DNA of 35,010 nucleotides from assembly GCA_041581055.1 (NCBI GenBank), contig JBFGCT010000018.1:1-35010 (forward strand), written 5' to 3'. Position numbers and translations under genes: made by a program. This DNA is from JBFGCT01 sp041581055 (GTDB lineage: Bacteria > Actinomycetota > Acidimicrobiia > Acidimicrobiales > Ilumatobacteraceae). Shown piece by piece: positions 8,592 through 17,172 of this stretch. The notes beneath the pieces were generated by a model. It ran no database searches. It was not told the origin of the DNA and saw only the letters and a list, made by a program, of their open reading frames with translations. Positions within the stretch are counted from its first letter, which is position 1, and every line of letters begins with the position of its first letter.

Positions 8592-9902
8592 TCACGATCC
8601 CGCTGGGCCGATCCGCTCGATGCCCCGCATGTACGGCGCGAGCACGTCGGGGACGGTCACCGAGCCGTCCGGGTTGCGGTAGTTCTCGACGATGGCGGCC
8701 CACACGCGCGGGACGGCCAGCGCCGAGCCGTTGAGGCTGTGCACGAACTCGGTGCCCTTGATCGGCTTGCCGTCTTCGTCGTGGCGGCGGAAGCGCGTGT
8801 TGCAGCGCCGGGCCTGGTAGTCGCTGACCCAGCTGACCGAGGACACCTCCAGCCACATGTCGGCCCCCGGCGCGTAGACCTCGACGTCGTAGCTGCGATG
8901 GTGGGCCTGGCCCATGTCGCCCGTGCACATCTCGATCGTCCGGTACGGCAGGCCGAGCCCGGCGATCGCCCGCTCGGACCGGGCGACCATGTCGGCGTGC
9001 AGCGCGGGGGCTTGTTCGGGCGTGCAGAACGCGAGCATCTCGACCTTGTCGAACTCGTGGGTGCGCAACATGCCCCGCGTGTCGCGTCCGGCCGAACCGG
9101 CCTCCCGGCGATACGACGCGGTCGCCGCCATCACACGGATCGGGAGCTCGGTGTCGTCGAGCGTCTCGTCGCCGTAGATCGACATCAGCGACGCTTCGGC
9201 GGTCGGGATGCACCACAGATCGTCGCGCTCGATCGAGTACGCGTCGTCGGCGAACTTGGGGAGCTGCCCGGTCGCGGTGAGCGTGGCGGTGGTGACGAGG
9301 GACGGGGGCCGGATCTCTTCGTGGGCGTCGGCGTTGAGGTCGAGGCCGTACTGGCAGAGCGCCCGGGCGAGCGTCGCCCCGGGCCCGCGCTGCATGGTGA
9401 ACATCGCGCCGGAGATCTTGACCGCCCGCTCGTTGTCGAGGATCCCGAGCGCTGTGGCGGCCTCCCAGTGCGGGACCCGGCGGTGGTCAGGGAACGCGTC
9501 GGGCAGGCCGTGCGGGCCGTTGACGACCGGGTTGTCGGCGTCGCTCGCCCCGTCGGGGGCGTCGGGGTGGGGGAGGTTGGGGATCTCGAGCAGCAGCTCG
9601 CGCACCTCGCCCTCCACCCGGTCGTGGACGTCGGCCAACTCCTTCTCGGTGACCCCGAGCGCCCTGCTTTCCGCTTGCAGCCGCTCGGCCGTCTCGGTGT
9701 CGCCATCGCGTCGTGCCTGGCCGACCTCCCGCGAGAGCGCGTTGACCCGCGCCCGCAGCTCGTCGCGCTCGCCGGTGACGTCGCGCAGCCGGGTGTCGAG
9801 CTGCGCGGCGCGGTCGACATCGGCCACCAGCGCCGCCGACCGGCGGCCCATCGCCGCCCGCACGCCGTCGAGGTCGGTCCGCAGAAGCCGCTGGTCGATC
9901 AC
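8592..9902 (-). CDS. serS: Seryl-tRNA synthetase
   Basis: The 436-residue class II synthetase starts at a GTG (MIDQRLLRTDLDGVRAAMG), matching the usual SerS N-terminus. The frame is open upstream but not conserved. A long coiled-coil arm (about residues 25-110, charged heptads such as RDELRARVNALSREVGQARRDGD) contacts the tRNA. Class II motif 2 appears as SYRREAGSAGRDTRGMLRTHEF, with EMLAFC nearby, and motif 3 as GSALAVPRVWAAIVENYRN. It charges tRNA-Ser. An unusual inverted repeat lies between its start and the upstream cta operon. Confidence 0.97.
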   Translation of the reverse strand: MIDQRLLRTDLDGVRAAMGRRSAALVADVDRAAQLDTRLRDVTGERDELRARVNALSREVGQARRDGDTETAERLQAESRALGVTEKELADVHDRVEGEVRELLLEIPNLPHPDAPDGASDADNPVVNGPHGLPDAFPDHRRVPHWEAATALGILDNERAVKISGAMFTMQRGPGATLARALCQYGLDLNADAHEEIRPPSLVTTATLTATGQLPKFADDAYSIERDDLWCIPTAEASLMSIYGDETLDDTELPIRVMAATASYRREAGSAGRDTRGMLRTHEFDKVEMLAFCTPEQAPALHADMVARSERAIAGLGLPYRTIEMCTGDMGQAHHRSYDVEVYAPGADMWLEVSSVSWVSDYQARRCNTRFRRHDEDGKPIKGTEFVHSLNGSALAVPRVWAAIVENYRNPDGSVTVPDVLAPYMRGIERIGPAGS

Positions 9903-9916
9903 GATGCGGAGGCTAG

Positions 9917-10098
9917 CCCCCTCCGAAATTCCGCGGGGCCGTTGCGCTGAGCGCAACAATCCGCGAACAGAACCGACGGGGTGCCGCCGCCGTCGCCGAA
10001 CCCCGCCGAACCCCGCCGAACCCCCGCCGAACCCCCGCCGAAATGTTCGCGAAAGATTGCGCTGGGCGCGACGAGGGCGCGGAATTTCGGAGAGGGGG
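9917..10098. repeat. Large imperfect inverted repeat with internal CCGAACCCCG iterations
   Basis: The outer arms 9917-9935 and 10078-10098 pair almost perfectly (CCCCCTCCGAAATTCCGCG with its complement plus one 2-nt bulge). Next inward, 9941-9970 and 10043-10072 match at about 22 of 30 positions. The left inner arm contains the perfect palindrome GTTGCGCTGAGCGCAAC (9941-9957). The loop contains four iterations of CCGAACCCC(C)GC at about 9996-10040. The element fills the gap between the CtaG-family gene stop and the serS start. Confidence 0.8.
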
Positions 10099-10114
10099 CG
10101 GGGTGGCGGGTGGG

Positions 10115-11038
10115 TCAGTCCGGGTCGGGGGTGACGGGGACGCGGGAGAACTCGCGCTCGACGTCGGCGGTGGTCAGCGCGTCGTCGTCGGTGCCGGTGA
10201 TCTCCGCCGTCGGCATCGTGCCGGCCCGGCGGTAGTCGTGCTCGTGCTCGTAGCTCGCCGCCACCCGCGAGAAGAAGATGTACACGACGATCGTCCACAG
10301 GAAGATCGAGCCGCCGGTCTTCATGATCGCGCCGGCGATCTGCTGGTCGTCGGTGACGCTGAGGCCCCACACGCGGAACGGGATGTCGTACGCGGAGTAG
10401 ACCGCCCCGTCGGCGAACGTGAGCCACGCCGCCGGCACGGTCGGCACCACCGACATCAGGAACAGGTAGATGCACGCCCCGAGGGCGCCGATGCGCAGCT
10501 CGGGGAACGGCCCGGCGACGGGCATCCACATCAGCAGCGACAGCAGCACGACCATCAGGTGCAGCGCGTAGTGCAGCGGGCCGTTGACCACCGACGCGTT
10601 GACGACGCCCGGAACGTGGGTGATCACGATCGCCACGTTGAACAGCACGCCGGCGACGACCGGCCGGCAGAGGGCCGACAGCCGGCGGTAGAGGGCGCCG
10701 TCGCCGACCAGCAATCGGGCCAGCCAGGTGGGCGTCGCCAGCAGCGCCAGCGGCGGCAGGAAGTAGCTCAGCATCATGTGCTGGAGCATGTGGGCGGAGT
10801 AGAGGTACTCCTCGGAGATGTCGTGCAGCGGCCAGTCCGAGGCGACCCACAGCATCGCCATCGCGGCGACGAAGGCGGCCACGTTGCGGCGGCTGACGAC
10901 GGGCCCGGCGCCGACGGCCGTCGGGCCGATGACCTTGACCATGTAGACGTACGCGCCGGTCAGGAAGGCGACGAGGATCCAGACCTCTGGATGCCACTGG
11001 AACTTCCAGGGATCGGGATCGAGCACTTGAGCGAGCAT
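10115..11038 (-). CDS. ctaG: Cytochrome c oxidase assembly protein, caa3_CtaG family
   Basis: This 307-residue integral membrane protein has about seven or eight helices. The conserved features of the family (PF09678) are visible: WKFQWHPEVW at the start, SDWPLHDISEEYLYSAHMLQHMML with several His residues that could handle copper, and LLATPTWLARLL after it. CtaG-type proteins help insert copper into caa3 oxidases. The cytoplasmic tail is acidic. It is the last gene of the oxidase block, 50 bp after ctaF, consistent with an assembly role. Confidence 0.9.
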   Translation of the reverse strand: MLAQVLDPDPWKFQWHPEVWILVAFLTGAYVYMVKVIGPTAVGAGPVVSRRNVAAFVAAMAMLWVASDWPLHDISEEYLYSAHMLQHMMLSYFLPPLALLATPTWLARLLVGDGALYRRLSALCRPVVAGVLFNVAIVITHVPGVVNASVVNGPLHYALHLMVVLLSLLMWMPVAGPFPELRIGALGACIYLFLMSVVPTVPAAWLTFADGAVYSAYDIPFRVWGLSVTDDQQIAGAIMKTGGSIFLWTIVVYIFFSRVAASYEHEHDYRRAGTMPTAEITGTDDDALTTADVEREFSRVPVTPDPD

Positions 11039-11088
11039 GACCCTCCCGGGTCAGACGGCCATCCTGCGGCCAGGACGACCAGCGTGGT

Positions 11089-11451
11089 TCATGACCAGAA
11101 TTGGAACGTCGCCAGCGCGGCGATGTACACCCCGAGCGCGAGGATCAGCCCGGTGTAGAAGCACCAGCTGAAGATCCGGTTGTCGAACTTGAGGTGCATG
11201 AACACCGACACGACGCTGATGAACTTGATCGCCATCAGGATCAACAGCGCCGGCAGGAAGAACGCCCCGATCTCGGCGTAGCTGATCGCCACCTCGAGAC
11301 CGGTGATGAACGCCAGCGCGAACGCGATCTTGATGTAGTAGATGTCGGGCTTGTGGTCGGTGTGGGCGTCGTACTCGTGGGGCTCGCCGCGGCCGGCGGG
11401 CTCGTCGGCGCCGGATGTCGCGGGTTCTGCGGCTGTCGCGTCTGTGCTCAT
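11089..11451 (-). CDS. ctaF: Cytochrome c oxidase subunit IV (COX4_pro/CtaF type)
   Basis: The 120-residue product starts at MSTDATAAEPATSGADEP; its ATG lies 2 nt after the ctaE stop (TGATCATG). A hydrophilic N-terminal tail is followed by three helices: YIKIAFALAFITGLEVAISY, FFLPALLILMAIKFISVVSVFMHL and FYTGLILALGVYIAALATF. The MAIKFxxVVxxFMHLKFD stretch is typical of prokaryotic subunit IV. It is a small stabilising subunit with no cofactor. Confidence 0.88.
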   Translation of the reverse strand: MSTDATAAEPATSGADEPAGRGEPHEYDAHTDHKPDIYYIKIAFALAFITGLEVAISYAEIGAFFLPALLILMAIKFISVVSVFMHLKFDNRIFSWCFYTGLILALGVYIAALATFQFWS

Positions 11452-11453
11452 GA

Positions 11454-12161
11454 TCAGGCCGGAATCAGGTAGACGAGGGTGAAGATGACGATCCAGACGA
11501 TGTCGACGAAGTGCCAGTACAGGCCGACCATCTCGACCGTCTCGGCCTTGTCGCCGTGCACCTTGTCCTTGCCGAGCATCGCCATCAGCGAGATCAGCAT
11601 GATGATGCCGACCGACACGTGGACGCCGTGGAAGCCGGTCAGCGTGTAGAAGCTGGACGAGAACAGGCTCGTGGTGTACCCGAGGCCCTCCCGGTAGAAC
11701 GTCGTGAACTCGTAGACCTGGCCGGCGATGAACAGCCCGCCGAGCAGCGCGGTCACCGTCAGCCACAGCCGCGTGTTGCGTTCGTCCTTGCGCCCCGCCG
11801 CCGACACGGCGAGCACCATCGTCAGCGACGACATCAGCAGCACGAAGCTCGACGCCGACGTGAACGGGATGTCCCACAGTTGGTCGGGGCCGAGGTTCTC
11901 CGAGTGCCGGTTGCGGTACAGCATGTAGGTCGAGATCAGGCCGCCGAAGAGCAGGCACTCCGACCCGAGGAACAGCCACATCGCCAGCTTCGTGTTGGAC
12001 AGCCCGGTCGAGGTGTGGTGGATCACGTGACCGTCGGCGGCGTGCCCGATGCCGTGGTCGCGGAGTTGGCTCTCGGGAACCCCGCCGTGGGCCGCGGGAT
12101 CGTACGGGGTGCCGTCACCTTCGGTCGGCTCGGTGGGGGCGTCGATCGTCACGTCAGCCAC
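11454..12161 (-). CDS. ctaE: Cytochrome c oxidase subunit III
   Basis: This 235-residue subunit III has a polar N-terminal extension (about 50 residues) followed by five helices. Conserved features are KLAMWLFLGSECLLFGGLI with the family Glu, SFYTLTGFHGVHVSVGI with its two histidines, and the C-terminal VGLYWHFVDIVWIVIFTLVYL. Subunit III stabilises subunit I and may channel O2. The start overlaps the ctaD stop by 8 bp. Confidence 0.96.
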   Translation of the reverse strand: MADVTIDAPTEPTEGDGTPYDPAAHGGVPESQLRDHGIGHAADGHVIHHTSTGLSNTKLAMWLFLGSECLLFGGLISTYMLYRNRHSENLGPDQLWDIPFTSASSFVLLMSSLTMVLAVSAAGRKDERNTRLWLTVTALLGGLFIAGQVYEFTTFYREGLGYTTSLFSSSFYTLTGFHGVHVSVGIIMLISLMAMLGKDKVHGDKAETVEMVGLYWHFVDIVWIVIFTLVYLIPA

Positions 12162-14151
12162 TGGCGACCAGCTCCTTGCTCGAATCGCCGCCGTCGGCGG
12201 GCGGGTCGTAGTCGGTCTCGTGGGCGTCGGCGCCCTCGAGCAGCCAACCGTAGACCGCCATCAGCACGATCGCCGCGCCGGCGGCGATCAGCAGCACGTT
12301 GTACAACACCCCGTAGGCCATCACCGGAAGCCCGAACGCGAGCACGATCGGCCAGTACGACGGCGCCGGGAGGTGGATGTGGGCGTCGGCGTTGGCCTCC
12401 TCCTCGGCGATGACCTGCTCGCCGGTCATCCGCTGCACGTACTCGTGCTGGTCGCCCTCGCCGACGTCTTCGTACTTGCGGTGGAAGAACTCGTCGAGGG
12501 CGTGCACGGTCGGCGTCCGGTCGAAGTTGTGCTCCTTGGGCGGGCTGGTGGTCAGCCACTCGAGGCTGCGGGCGTCCCACGGGTCGGCGGGGGCCGGCGG
12601 GTGCTTGCGGCTGACCCACACGTTGACGAGGAACACGATGACCCCGATCGTCAGGATGACCGTGCCGATCGTCGCCACCATGTTCCAGAGCGCGCCGTTG
12701 AAGAACCCCTCGCCGGCCCGGTAGTCGGTCCAGACGTACATCCGGCGGGGCTGGCCCTGGAGGCCGAGGATGTGCATCGGGCCGAACGTGAGGTTCATGC
12801 CGATGATCATCAGCCAGAAGTTCCACTTGCCCAGCCGCTCGCTGAGCATCCGCCCGAAGGCCTTGGGCCACCAGTAGTACATGCCGGCGAAGAGGCCGAG
12901 CACCGCCCCGCCGAAGAGCACGTAGTGGAAGTGGGCGACGATGTAGTACGTGTCGGTCTGCTGGGTGTCGGACGGGGCGACGGCGTGGGTGACCCCGGAG
13001 AGGCCGCCGACCGTGAACTCGACGATCAGCCCGACGGCGAACAGCATCGCGGTGGTGAACCTCAGCTTGCCGCCCCACAGCGTCAGGGTCCAGTTGACGA
13101 TCTTGACGCCGGTCGGCACGGCGATCGCCATCGTCGCCACCGAGAACACGGCGACCGAGACCGGGCCGAGGCCCGAGGCGAACATGTGGTGGGCCCAGAC
13201 GCCCCAACCGACGAAGCCGATCGCCGCGCCGGAGAACACGACGAACGGATACCCGAACAGCGGCTTGCGGGAGAACACCGGAAGCACTTCGGAGATGATG
13301 CCGAACGACGGCAGCACGAGGATGTACACCTCGGGATGGCCGAAGATCCAGAACAGGTGCTGCCACAGCAGCGGGTCGGCGCCGGCCTCGACCGAGAAGA
13401 AGGTCGCGCCGAAGTTGCGCTGGAACATCAACAGGAACAGCGCGACGGTGATGACCGGCATCGCGAACAACAGCAGGAACTGGACCACGAGGGCCATCCA
13501 CGTGAAGATCGGCATGCGCATCAGCGTCATCCCCGGCGCCCGCATGTTGAGCACGGTCACGATCAGGTTGACCGCGCTGGCCAGCGAGGCGATGCCGGTG
13601 ATCAGCAGGCCGAGCACCCAGAAGTCGATGCCGTTGGTCGGCGAGTACGGCACCGCGCTGTTCGGCGCGTACATGAACCAGCCGCCGTCGGCCGCCCCGC
13701 CGAGGATCCACGACGAGTTGATGAAGATGCCGCCGAACAGGAACACCCACAGGCTCAGCGCGTTGAGCCGCGGGAAGGCGACGTCGCGCGCCCCGATCTG
13801 GAGCGGGAGGAGGAAGTTGGCGAACGCCGCGGCCATCGGCATCACGAAGAGGAACACCATCGTCGTGGCGTGCATCGTGAACATCTGGTTGTACTTCTCG
13901 GCCGACAGGATCGTGCCGTCCGGCTGCGCCAGCTGAAGCCGGATCAGCCCGGCCTCGATGCCGCCGATCAGGAAGAACGCCATCGCCGCGACGCCATACA
14001 TGATCCCGATCTTCTTGTGGTCGACCGAGAACGCCCACGCCCGCCACCCGGTGGTCTGCACCGGCCGGCGGAGGTAGCCGTACGTGGACGACGCGGTCAC
14101 CGCGGGGACGGCGACGGCGGTGGAATCGGCTGGGCGTTCGATGATGACCAT
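12154..14151 (-). CDS. ctaD: Cytochrome c oxidase subunit I with C-terminal subunit-IV-like fusion
   Basis: The 665-residue catalytic subunit of an aa3/caa3 oxidase reduces O2 to water and pumps protons. All ligands are present: His94 (low-spin heme, FTMHATTMVF), His272 with Tyr276 (FGHPEVY, CuB and the cross-linked Tyr), His321 and His322 (WAHHMFASG, CuB), and His407 and His409 (VAHFHYV, heme a3 and heme a). GluPro of the D-channel exit lies in GHPE and the K-channel Lys in TGVKIVNW. Residues about 596-645 (SYWPIVLAFG onward) form an extra two-helix domain after the standard C-terminus, as in other actinobacterial CtaD proteins. It follows ctaC by 17 bp. Confidence 0.97.
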   Translation of the reverse strand: MVIIERPADSTAVAVPAVTASSTYGYLRRPVQTTGWRAWAFSVDHKKIGIMYGVAAMAFFLIGGIEAGLIRLQLAQPDGTILSAEKYNQMFTMHATTMVFLFVMPMAAAFANFLLPLQIGARDVAFPRLNALSLWVFLFGGIFINSSWILGGAADGGWFMYAPNSAVPYSPTNGIDFWVLGLLITGIASLASAVNLIVTVLNMRAPGMTLMRMPIFTWMALVVQFLLLFAMPVITVALFLLMFQRNFGATFFSVEAGADPLLWQHLFWIFGHPEVYILVLPSFGIISEVLPVFSRKPLFGYPFVVFSGAAIGFVGWGVWAHHMFASGLGPVSVAVFSVATMAIAVPTGVKIVNWTLTLWGGKLRFTTAMLFAVGLIVEFTVGGLSGVTHAVAPSDTQQTDTYYIVAHFHYVLFGGAVLGLFAGMYYWWPKAFGRMLSERLGKWNFWLMIIGMNLTFGPMHILGLQGQPRRMYVWTDYRAGEGFFNGALWNMVATIGTVILTIGVIVFLVNVWVSRKHPPAPADPWDARSLEWLTTSPPKEHNFDRTPTVHALDEFFHRKYEDVGEGDQHEYVQRMTGEQVIAEEEANADAHIHLPAPSYWPIVLAFGLPVMAYGVLYNVLLIAAGAAIVLMAVYGWLLEGADAHETDYDPPADGGDSSKELVASG

Positions 14152-14168
14152 GGGTCAGCGAGCTCCAA

Positions 14169-15359
14169 TCACTTGCGCTCGAGCAGGTAGGCGATGAGGA
14201 CGTCGATCTGATCCTCGCTCAAGGCGAGGTACGGCATGCCGCGCGGCAACCCGTCGGTCGGACCGAGTTTCTCCGGGTCGGTGTACATCGGCTTCTTGGC
14301 CGGGGCGTCGCGCAGCCATTCGCGCAGGTCCACCTCGTTGAGGCACTCGTCGGTGACGCCGGCCAAGTACTTCTCGCCGAACGTCGCCGGATCGGAGTTC
14401 CAGACGTCGTCGCGGCACGCCGGCGCCAACGTGTCCCAGCTCGCGCCGGCGAATGTGTTGCGGGTCGAGAACTTGGTGAGGTTCGGGGCCGCGCCGGTCC
14501 AGATGTTCAGGTCGGGACGGGCGATGATCGGCTCGCCGTCGGCGTCCTCGAGGCCGTCGACCTGATGGCAGCGGGCGCAGTTGGTGATGAACGCCTCCTC
14601 GCCCTCCGCGGCGGCGGTGTCCGGCGCCGGCGGGACGTACGCCGCGTTCTGGTTCGCCTTCCAGGCGTCGAAATCGGCCTGGTCGAGCGCGACGACCTCC
14701 ATCCGCATGTTGGCGTGCGACAAGCCACAGAACTCGGCGCACTGCCCGGCGTAGATTCCCGGCTCGTCGGCGTTCATCCGCAGCGTGTGCACGCGCCCGG
14801 GGACCATGTCCTTCTTGCCGTTGAGTCGGGGGATCCAGAACGAGTGGATCACGTCGCGGCTCGTGCCGCGGACCAGCACCTTGGTGTCGATCGGGATGAC
14901 CATCTGCCCCGAGGTGACGATCGGCTCGTCGATCCCGCCGCACCCCTCCTGCACCGGATAGTCGACCTCCCACCACCACTGCTGGCCGGTGACGTTGACG
15001 ACGCATTCGGTGTCGCTGGTGTTGGCCAGGTCGAAGATCGTCTGCCACGTCGGGATCGCGACGCCGAGCAGGATCACGGCGGGCAGGATGGTCAGGCCGA
15101 TCTCCAGCGCCGGCCGGCCGTGCGTCTGCTTGGGGATCGGCTGCCCGCGGTCGCGGTAGCGGACGACGGCGTAGCCGATGACGGCGAACACGACCACCCC
15201 GACGACTCCGGCCGCCAGGAACACCTTCCACTGCAGGTCGTGGATCTGCTGGGCGTTCGGCCCGGCGGGATCCCACGTGTCTTGGGGCGCGTCGTTGGCG
15301 CATCCGGCGACGAGGGCGCCGACGAGGGCGAGCAGTGCCAGGCGGGAGCGGCGGGTCAC
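14169..15359 (-). CDS. ctaC: Cytochrome c oxidase subunit II with fused cytochrome c (caa3 type), lipoprotein
   Basis: The 396-residue protein starts at GTG 15359. A lipobox cysteine (VGALVAGC, Cys20) anchors it, and two helices follow (about 45-66 and 88-106). The cupredoxin domain has GQQWWWEVDYP and a complete CuA site: His172, Cys207, Cys211, His215, Met218 (CAEFCGLSHANM). A C-terminal cytochrome c domain follows with CARCH (261-265) and a candidate axial Met375. Between them is an insert of about 30 residues with Cys315 and Cys339 that could form a disulfide. It takes electrons from cytochrome bc and passes them to subunit I. Confidence 0.95.
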   Translation of the reverse strand: MTRRSRLALLALVGALVAGCANDAPQDTWDPAGPNAQQIHDLQWKVFLAAGVVGVVVFAVIGYAVVRYRDRGQPIPKQTHGRPALEIGLTILPAVILLGVAIPTWQTIFDLANTSDTECVVNVTGQQWWWEVDYPVQEGCGGIDEPIVTSGQMVIPIDTKVLVRGTSRDVIHSFWIPRLNGKKDMVPGRVHTLRMNADEPGIYAGQCAEFCGLSHANMRMEVVALDQADFDAWKANQNAAYVPPAPDTAAAEGEEAFITNCARCHQVDGLEDADGEPIIARPDLNIWTGAAPNLTKFSTRNTFAGASWDTLAPACRDDVWNSDPATFGEKYLAGVTDECLNEVDLREWLRDAPAKKPMYTDPEKLGPTDGLPRGMPYLALSEDQIDVLIAYLLERK

Positions 15360-15412
15360 GGACTGGACCGTACTGATCGATCGGGGATCGCGCCCGCTCG
15401 CACGTTCGTGAC

Positions 15413-16573
15413 TCACGGCACGACCAGCTCGAGCTCGGCGGACTCGACGCCCGGGACGAAGAAGTGATAGCCGTCGTCGGAGACGATGCTCGGCACGCCG
15501 ATCGTGACCGTCAGCATCTGCGCCCCGCCCTCGTCGACCAGCGTCGTGCACCGCTGGTCGCGGGCGTTGCGCTCCTCGGCGTCCTCGGCGTCGGCCTCGG
15601 AGGCGGCCGGCCCCAGGTCGAGCGACAGCCGCCGGTGCTCGGACATCTCGTTGTGGAAGATGATGTTGGTCGGATTCGAGCGGGCGAACGTCAGGCGGTC
15701 GACCGGGTCGCCACTCGAACCGGGAACCCTGGCTTCGAGCACGCCCTCCTCGGTGAGCGTGATGTTGGCCGCCACGTTGGACTTCGCCCCGACGGTCTGC
15801 GAGGCGTTCTCGTCGGCCTCGAACTCCTCGGGGCTCTCGCAGATCGGCTCCTCGGGGTCCTCGGCGAGCTCGCCGACCGTCTCGTGCGCGTGGATGTCGC
15901 GCTGGCCGTCGATGCCCGCCGCCGCGCCGCCGGCGACGATGCCGACGACGGCGAGTGAGCACACCGCGCCGATCGCGCCGGTCTTGATGCTCGGCCGGTA
16001 GGCGAACAAGAACGCCGCGGTCAGCACGAAGAAGGCGACGACGCTGAAGGCGACGACCGTGTTGGTCTTCGACAGCCAGAGCATGATCCGGCTGAACGCG
16101 TACACGATCGTCCCGACGCCGACCGCGCCGAGCATCGGGAACTCGAGGGTGTTGGAGATTCGGCTGCGGACCTCGGCGTTGAACGCCCGGTCGGCGGACG
16201 CGCCCTCGGCCCAGGCCTGCACGGTCCACTGCGCGCCGGCGGCGAGCACGACGATCACACCGATCGTGAAGATCGCCTGGTAGCTGACCAGCCCGACGAC
16301 GGTCGTGACCGCGCCGAAGGCGAGCACGAGCGGCCAGATGCTGCGTTCGGGCGCCGGGAGCGCGGCGCCGCATGTCGCGATCGAGTCGCTGTCGGCGGCG
16401 ACGTTGGAGTCGTGGAGGAACATGTTCATCGCCGTGAGGAAGGCGAGGGCGAGCGCCGCCGACACGAGCCCGACCGTGCCCATCACGCCGTCCTGGGTCA
16501 GGCCGTAGGCGATCGCCGAGAGCGTCGCCAGGACCGTGGCGCCGATGAGGAGTTTGGAACCGGTGGTGATCAT
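15413..16573 (-). CDS. 7-TM membrane protein with cupredoxin-like domain lacking Cu ligands
   Basis: The 386-residue protein has helices at about 7-24, 31-53, 79-97, 99-117, 143-165, 171-192 and 199-219, then an exported domain of about 160 residues. Residues 78-130 (SIWPLVLAFG onward) resemble the C-terminal domain of CtaD (SYWPIVLAFG, residues 598-645), so I infer it is an oxidase-type subunit. The exported domain has cupredoxin-like strands (NIIFHNEMSEH, GYHFFVPGVESAELELVV), but the usual Cys-x-x-x-Cys/His/Met copper ligands near HFF are missing. It lies between the COX3-like gene (23 bp) and ctaC (53 bp). The role is not known. Confidence 0.75.
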   Translation of the reverse strand: MITTGSKLLIGATVLATLSAIAYGLTQDGVMGTVGLVSAALALAFLTAMNMFLHDSNVAADSDSIATCGAALPAPERSIWPLVLAFGAVTTVVGLVSYQAIFTIGVIVVLAAGAQWTVQAWAEGASADRAFNAEVRSRISNTLEFPMLGAVGVGTIVYAFSRIMLWLSKTNTVVAFSVVAFFVLTAAFLFAYRPSIKTGAIGAVCSLAVVGIVAGGAAAGIDGQRDIHAHETVGELAEDPEEPICESPEEFEADENASQTVGAKSNVAANITLTEEGVLEARVPGSSGDPVDRLTFARSNPTNIIFHNEMSEHRRLSLDLGPAASEADAEDAEERNARDQRCTTLVDEGGAQMLTVTIGVPSIVSDDGYHFFVPGVESAELELVVP

Positions 16574-16596
16574 TCTCTAGAAGCTCAGATCGATGG

Positions 16597-17172
16597 TCAC
16601 TTGACGACGTAGACGACGAACCAGATGGCCGCGTAGATGGCTGCGACGGCGTACCAGAAGATCGCGTGGGCGGTGAGCAGCTCGTGGTCGACCCGCCCGC
16701 CGAGGTAGCGGAACGCGGCGACGGCCGTGAACGCCAGCCCGGCGATCAGCAACACGATGAACATGCCGGTGATCGCGTAGAACATCGCGGCGTACGTGCC
16801 GTCGGCGATGCCGAGGCCCATCTCGTGGAAGATGAAGGCCTGCGCGTTGACGATCAGCAGCACCACGAGGGCCAGGCAGCCGAGGGCGAACGCGGCGTGC
16901 GGGCGATCGTTGTGCTTGGCCGACCACAGCGCCCACTGGGCGAAGACGCAGACGCCGACGAACGCCAGCAGCATGACGTTGCTCGGCACCTCGGGGATGG
17001 TGACGCCCTCGGGCACCCAGTGCCCCTCGGCGTCGATCGCCTCGGTGCGCTGCACCAGCCAGACGCCGAGCATCCCGCCGGTCAACATCGCCATCGCGAC
17101 GGCGGCGAGGCTCGACCCGACGAGCAGTTGGTTGCGCGGGGCCGGGGCCGGCCCAGCCGGTAGGGACTGCAT
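16597..17172 (-). CDS. Divergent heme-copper oxidase subunit III-like protein
   Basis: The 191-residue, five-helix protein aligns with CtaE in order: FHEMGLGIADGTYAAMFYAITG matches FYREGLGY...FYTLTG, and HAIFWYAVAAIYAAIWFVVYVV matches the last CtaE helix. The conserved histidines of that region (GFHGVHV and YWHFVD in CtaE) are replaced (GMFIVLL and FWYAVA). The first ATG overlaps a 14-codon ORF in TGATG, and GGGGAGTGAGG upstream is a good ribosome site. With the COX1-like protein upstream it probably forms a two-subunit core. Confidence 0.8.
   Translation of the reverse strand: MQSLPAGPAPAPRNQLLVGSSLAAVAMAMLTGGMLGVWLVQRTEAIDAEGHWVPEGVTIPEVPSNVMLLAFVGVCVFAQWALWSAKHNDRPHAAFALGCLALVVLLIVNAQAFIFHEMGLGIADGTYAAMFYAITGMFIVLLIAGLAFTAVAAFRYLGGRVDHELLTAHAIFWYAVAAIYAAIWFVVYVVK

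Noticed and set aside
12049..14190. 713-residue plus-strand open frame opposite ctaD
   Set aside because: Full of His/Asp/Arg/Glu low complexity, an antisense shadow of the oxidase gene.
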